Of a stretch of 8,649 nt of DNA, positions 6,728 to 8,649 are shown one piece after another. Location: assembly GCA_002415895.1 (NCBI GenBank), contig DIAV01000335.1, positions 1-8,649 of the forward strand. Direction: 5' to 3'. The notes beneath the pieces are model-generated. The model made no database searches. It saw nothing but the letters and a program-made list of their open reading frames with translations, and had not been told where the DNA came from. Within the stretch, counting starts at the first letter, position 1. The number at the start of each line of letters is the position of its first letter. Position numbers and translations under genes: made by a program. The stretch comes from Anaerolineales bacterium UBA5069. GTDB lineage: Bacteria > Chloroflexota > Anaerolineae > Caldilineales > Caldilineaceae.

Positions 6728-7849
6728 TTAAGCGTTGAGGTGGAGGGCGGTCAGGAGTGATGCGCGCGCGATGGTGCCGACAACTGCGCCTGTGGCATCG
6801 GTTACGGGTACAAGGTCCTGCGCCTGGAGCACAACGGGGAGGCAGCGTTCCAGTGAGAGTGTGGCCGCGACGGGCATTCCCTGCGGTGGCGGCCCGTAGA
6901 GCGGCTGCATGACGCTGCGCGCGCTAAGCACGCGCAACTTGGGCACATCCTGGGTAAATTCCTCCACATAGCGGCTGGCCGGTCGCAAAATCAAATCGGC
7001 GGCCGAACCGACCTGCACGAGCTCGCCATCCTTCATAATGGCGATGTGCGTGCCCAGCTTCACGGCTTCGGCGAAGTCATGCGTAATAAAGATCAGTGTC
7101 TTGTGGACGCGCGCCTGCAACGCGATCAACTCATCCTGCATTTCGCGGCGGATTAAAGGATCCAACGCGCTGAATGGCTCATCGAAGAGCAGGATTTCGG
7201 GATCGACGGCGAGCGCGCGGGCGAGTCCGACGCGCTGCTGCATGCCACCGCTGAGCTGGCTGGGATAATAATCCTCCCAGCCGGAGAGGTTGACGAGTTC
7301 GATCATGGCGCGCGCTTTTTCCAGCCGTTCGGCGCGCTTGACGCCCTGCACCTCGAGGCCGTAGGCCACATTGTCCACCACGCGGCGGTGGGGCAGCAGG
7401 CCAAAGTGCTGGAAGACCATGCTCACGCGGTGGCGGCGCAGGTCGCGCAGCGCGTGCTTGTCCATGTGGGCCACGTCCTGGCCGTCAATCAGAATCTCGC
7501 CGCGTGTGGGGTCAATCAGGCGCGGCAGGCAGCGCAGCAGCGTGGATTTGCCGCTGCCCGAAAGCCCCATGACGACGAACGTCTCGCCCGCCTGCACATC
7601 AAACGAAATATTGCGCACGGCGACAATGTGGCCGGCTGTGTCGGGCGCTGCACCTTTTGACGCGTTGGCCTCCAGCAGCGTCATGATGCGCTCGGGCTGG
7701 GGGCCGAAGATCTTCCAGACGTTGCGGACGGAAACCTGCGCTGCAGGGTTGCGATTGTGACTCTGCGCGCCGTTTGACGTGGGCGCAGAGTGTAGCGCGG
7801 GATCATGGGTGAAGGTCTCTGGGCGAATGTCGTGCGGGGTTGCGGCCAT
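6728..7849 (-). CDS. Glycine betaine/proline-type ABC importer ATP-binding protein with one CBS-like domain
   Basis: This 373-residue cytoplasmic ATPase powers the permease encoded directly downstream. The ProV/OpuAA hallmark start VSVRNVWKIFGPQPERIMTLLE appears at 39-60, after about 38 polar residues that ProV proteins usually lack. The ATPase motifs are all present: Walker A GLSGSGKST (95-103), Q-loop Gln147 (VFQHFGLLPHR), signature LSGGMQQR (199-206), Walker B ILLFDEP (219-225), D-loop SALD and switch His257 (FITHDF). A tail from about 307 to 370 (ARSVMQ through PVTDATGAVVGTIARASLL) looks like one CBS domain. Relatives such as OpuAA carry two in tandem, used to sense ionic strength or nucleotides. 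ATG 7849 is preceded only by a weak AGAG, so a later start inside the polar N-terminus is possible. Family membership is very sure; betaine as substrate is inferred from family only. Confidence 0.92.
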   Translation of the reverse strand: MAATPHDIRPETFTHDPALHSAPTSNGAQSHNRNPAAQVSVRNVWKIFGPQPERIMTLLEANASKGAAPDTAGHIVAVRNISFDVQAGETFVVMGLSGSGKSTLLRCLPRLIDPTRGEILIDGQDVAHMDKHALRDLRRHRVSMVFQHFGLLPHRRVVDNVAYGLEVQGVKRAERLEKARAMIELVNLSGWEDYYPSQLSGGMQQRVGLARALAVDPEILLFDEPFSALDPLIRREMQDELIALQARVHKTLIFITHDFAEAVKLGTHIAIMKDGELVQVGSAADLILRPASRYVEEFTQDVPKLRVLSARSVMQPLYGPPPQGMPVAATLSLERCLPVVLQAQDLVPVTDATGAVVGTIARASLLTALHLNA

Positions 7850-7921
7850 TGCGCAACTCTAGCGCAGGCGTAGTCGAAATGCAAAGAACCAACTTCATCA
7901 TGGTGGGCTGGTTTGGAATGT

Positions 7922-7950
7922 ATTTTGAAAGGTGGCAACGCGGGGCGCAA
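7922..7950 (-). promoter_or_regulatory. Candidate sigma70-like promoter of the ABC importer operon
   Basis: On the minus strand TTGCGC (complement of 7945-7950) and CAAAAT (complement of 7922-7927) are separated by 17 bases. They match the consensus hexamers in 3 of 6 and 4 of 6 positions. This would give a leader of about 65 bases before ATG 7849. The evidence is sequence pattern only. Confidence 0.3.
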
Positions 7951-7957
7951 GTTGCGC
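7945..7957. repeat. 13-bp palindrome in the divergent intergenic region
   Basis: GCGCAA-G-TTGCGC is a perfect 6+6 inverted repeat around one base. It overlaps the candidate -35 element of the ABC operon. TTGCGCAA recurs at 7849-7856 over the ATPase start, and TTGCGC again at 8027-8032. The 213 bases between the two divergent genes (7850-8062) otherwise hold only the promoter candidates listed. Confidence 0.45.
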
Positions 7958-8032
7958 GCGTGTTTCGCTCAATGGCACAATAGCCAGCGCACATTTCTGC
8001 GCGCGCTGCGCATGTTGTGCTATGTGTTGCGC

Positions 8033-8040
8033 TATATAAA
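8033..8040 (+). promoter_or_regulatory. Candidate -10 element of the aminotransferase gene
   Basis: TATATAAA is the only AT-rich -10-like block close to the aminotransferase start, about 22 bases before ATG 8063. It would give a very short leader that begins around the Shine-Dalgarno. I see no good -35 at 16-18 bases upstream. Confidence 0.3.
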
Positions 8041-8047
8041 ACATGGT

Positions 8048-8053
8048 GAGGAG
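8048..8053 (+). promoter_or_regulatory. Shine-Dalgarno of the aminotransferase gene
   Basis: GAGGAG, in GGTGAGGAG at 8045-8053, is 9 bases before ATG 8063. It supports that start over the in-frame ATG at 8075. Confidence 0.6.
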
Positions 8054-8062
8054 CCACTCCGT

Positions 8063-8649
8063 ATGACAGAGAATATGAAGCCACCGCAGCGCCTCTTCAT
8101 CCCGGGACCGACCGACGTGCTGCCTCATGTGCTGGCAGCGCAAACGGAGCCGATGATTGGCCATCGCAGTGACGAGTTTGAGGCGCTCTTCCAACACTGC
8201 GAGGAGATGCTGCAGTGCCTGTTTGGCGCGCGCGGGCGGGTGTTTATTGTGGCGGCGTCGGGCAGCGGCATGCAGGAAGCGGCCATTCGCAACAGTGTGG
8301 CGCGGCGCGTGCTCTGCTTTGTCAACGGGGCCTTCAGCGAGCGCTGGTTCAATGTGGCGGTGGGCTGCGACAAGGAAGCGATTCGTGTCGATATTCCATG
8401 GAATACAGCCGTCAAGCCCGAACAGGTGAGCACTGCTCTGCGCGAAGCGCTGCGCGACGGCCATGTGGATGCGCTAACCATCGTACACAATGAGACGAGT
8501 ACGGGTGTCATCAGCCCCATTGCCGACATTGTGGCCGCGGTGCGCGAACTCAGCCCCGACACGCTGATTCTGGTGGACGCGGTTTCGTCCTTTGGCGGCG
8601 TGCTGATTCCCTTTGACGCGCTCGGGCTGGACTTCATGGCGACCTCGTC
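8063..8649 (+). CDS. Class V PLP-dependent aminotransferase, alanine/serine-glyoxylate type, N-terminal part
   Basis: The reading frame is open from ATG 8063 to the window end (195 codons), and the gene continues outside. The product belongs to the alanine-glyoxylate/serine-glyoxylate aminotransferase group, cytosolic fold-type I enzymes that move an amino group between a small amino acid and glyoxylate through PLP. Visible blocks in order are LFIPGPTDV (11-19), MIGHRSDEFEALF (31-43) and ASGSGMQEAAIRN (65-77), the cofactor phosphate-binding loop. Then follow FVNGAFSERW (86-95), IVHNETSTGVISPI (140-153) and LVDAVSSFGG (170-179), in which Asp172 should pair with the PLP ring nitrogen. The PLP-binding lysine, normally about 20-25 residues further on in an S-Q-K motif, is just beyond the edge. 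Family sequences usually run about 360-390 residues, so roughly half is present. Amino donor (Ala, Ser, ureidoglycine) cannot be told from this part. It is transcribed divergently from the ABC importer, which need not mean shared function. Confidence 0.9.
   Translation, partial: MTENMKPPQRLFIPGPTDVLPHVLAAQTEPMIGHRSDEFEALFQHCEEMLQCLFGARGRVFIVAASGSGMQEAAIRNSVARRVLCFVNGAFSERWFNVAVGCDKEAIRVDIPWNTAVKPEQVSTALREALRDGHVDALTIVHNETSTGVISPIADIVAAVRELSPDTLILVDAVSSFGGVLIPFDALGLDFMATS

Noticed and set aside
7850..8062. tRNA, riboswitch or small RNA in the divergent gap
   Set aside because: No cloverleaf, conserved riboswitch core or hairpin plus T-tract could be made out.
7898..8464. Minus-strand open frames (also 8125-8637) over the right edge
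   Set aside because: The plus-strand frame from 8063 has unmistakable aminotransferase motifs and a Shine-Dalgarno; the others are shadows.
1..8649. CRISPR array, insertion sequence, integrase or attachment sites
   Set aside because: No regularly spaced repeats, transposase motifs or terminal inverted repeats with target duplications were seen. The only large repeat is the internal permease duplication.

Overview
This is a GC-rich window (about 60% by eye) from a free-living bacterium. It holds seven real genes, two of them cut by the window edges, and short intergenic gaps. The gene mix is a FabI-type enoyl-ACP reductase, a very large cytosolic GH63-like glucosidase, a fused betaine-type permease and an alanine-glyoxylate-type aminotransferase. 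This would suit a Chloroflexota (Anaerolineae/Caldilineae-like) genome. That is a guess from family composition and style; there is no rRNA or other marker to confirm it.

Left part (1-4022, plus strand). The C-terminal third of enoyl-ACP reductase (fabI) is followed by an unrecognised 248-residue protein with a membrane segment at each end and a long alanine-rich helical middle. Next comes a 925-residue glycoside hydrolase of the GH63/MGH1-like 'glucosidase' family. No terminator is visible in the 62- and 51-base gaps, so the three may share a transcript. That transcript would end at a 9-bp GC hairpin with a T-tract at 3993-4022. The hairpin also has an A-tract on its left, so it can serve the convergent gene.

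Middle (4023-4693, minus strand). A small 138-residue protein with six cysteines resembles, from memory, the C-terminal domain of certain HsdR_N-type endonucleases, but it stands alone here. Upstream of it is a 9-bp inverted repeat (CAATTGTCC / GGACAATTG), one arm of which lies in a 14-bp near-palindrome.

Right part (4694-7849, minus strand). This is a two-gene operon for a glycine betaine/proline-type (ProU/OpuA) ABC importer. The ATPase has a single C-terminal CBS-like domain. The 667-residue permease consists of two ProW-like domains fused in tandem and repeating with an exact 330-residue offset. No substrate-binding protein gene lies next to them in the window.

Right edge (8063-8649, plus strand). 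The first 195 codons of a class V PLP aminotransferase of the alanine/serine-glyoxylate type are transcribed divergently from the ABC operon across a 213-base region. That region carries a candidate promoter and a 13-bp GCGCAA-G-TTGCGC palindrome. The aminotransferase runs off the window just before its expected PLP lysine.

Overall the region is mostly ordinary metabolism and transport. The items most worth a second look are the stand-alone nuclease-associated domain, the double permease, the single-CBS ATPase and the unrecognised two-membrane-segment protein.
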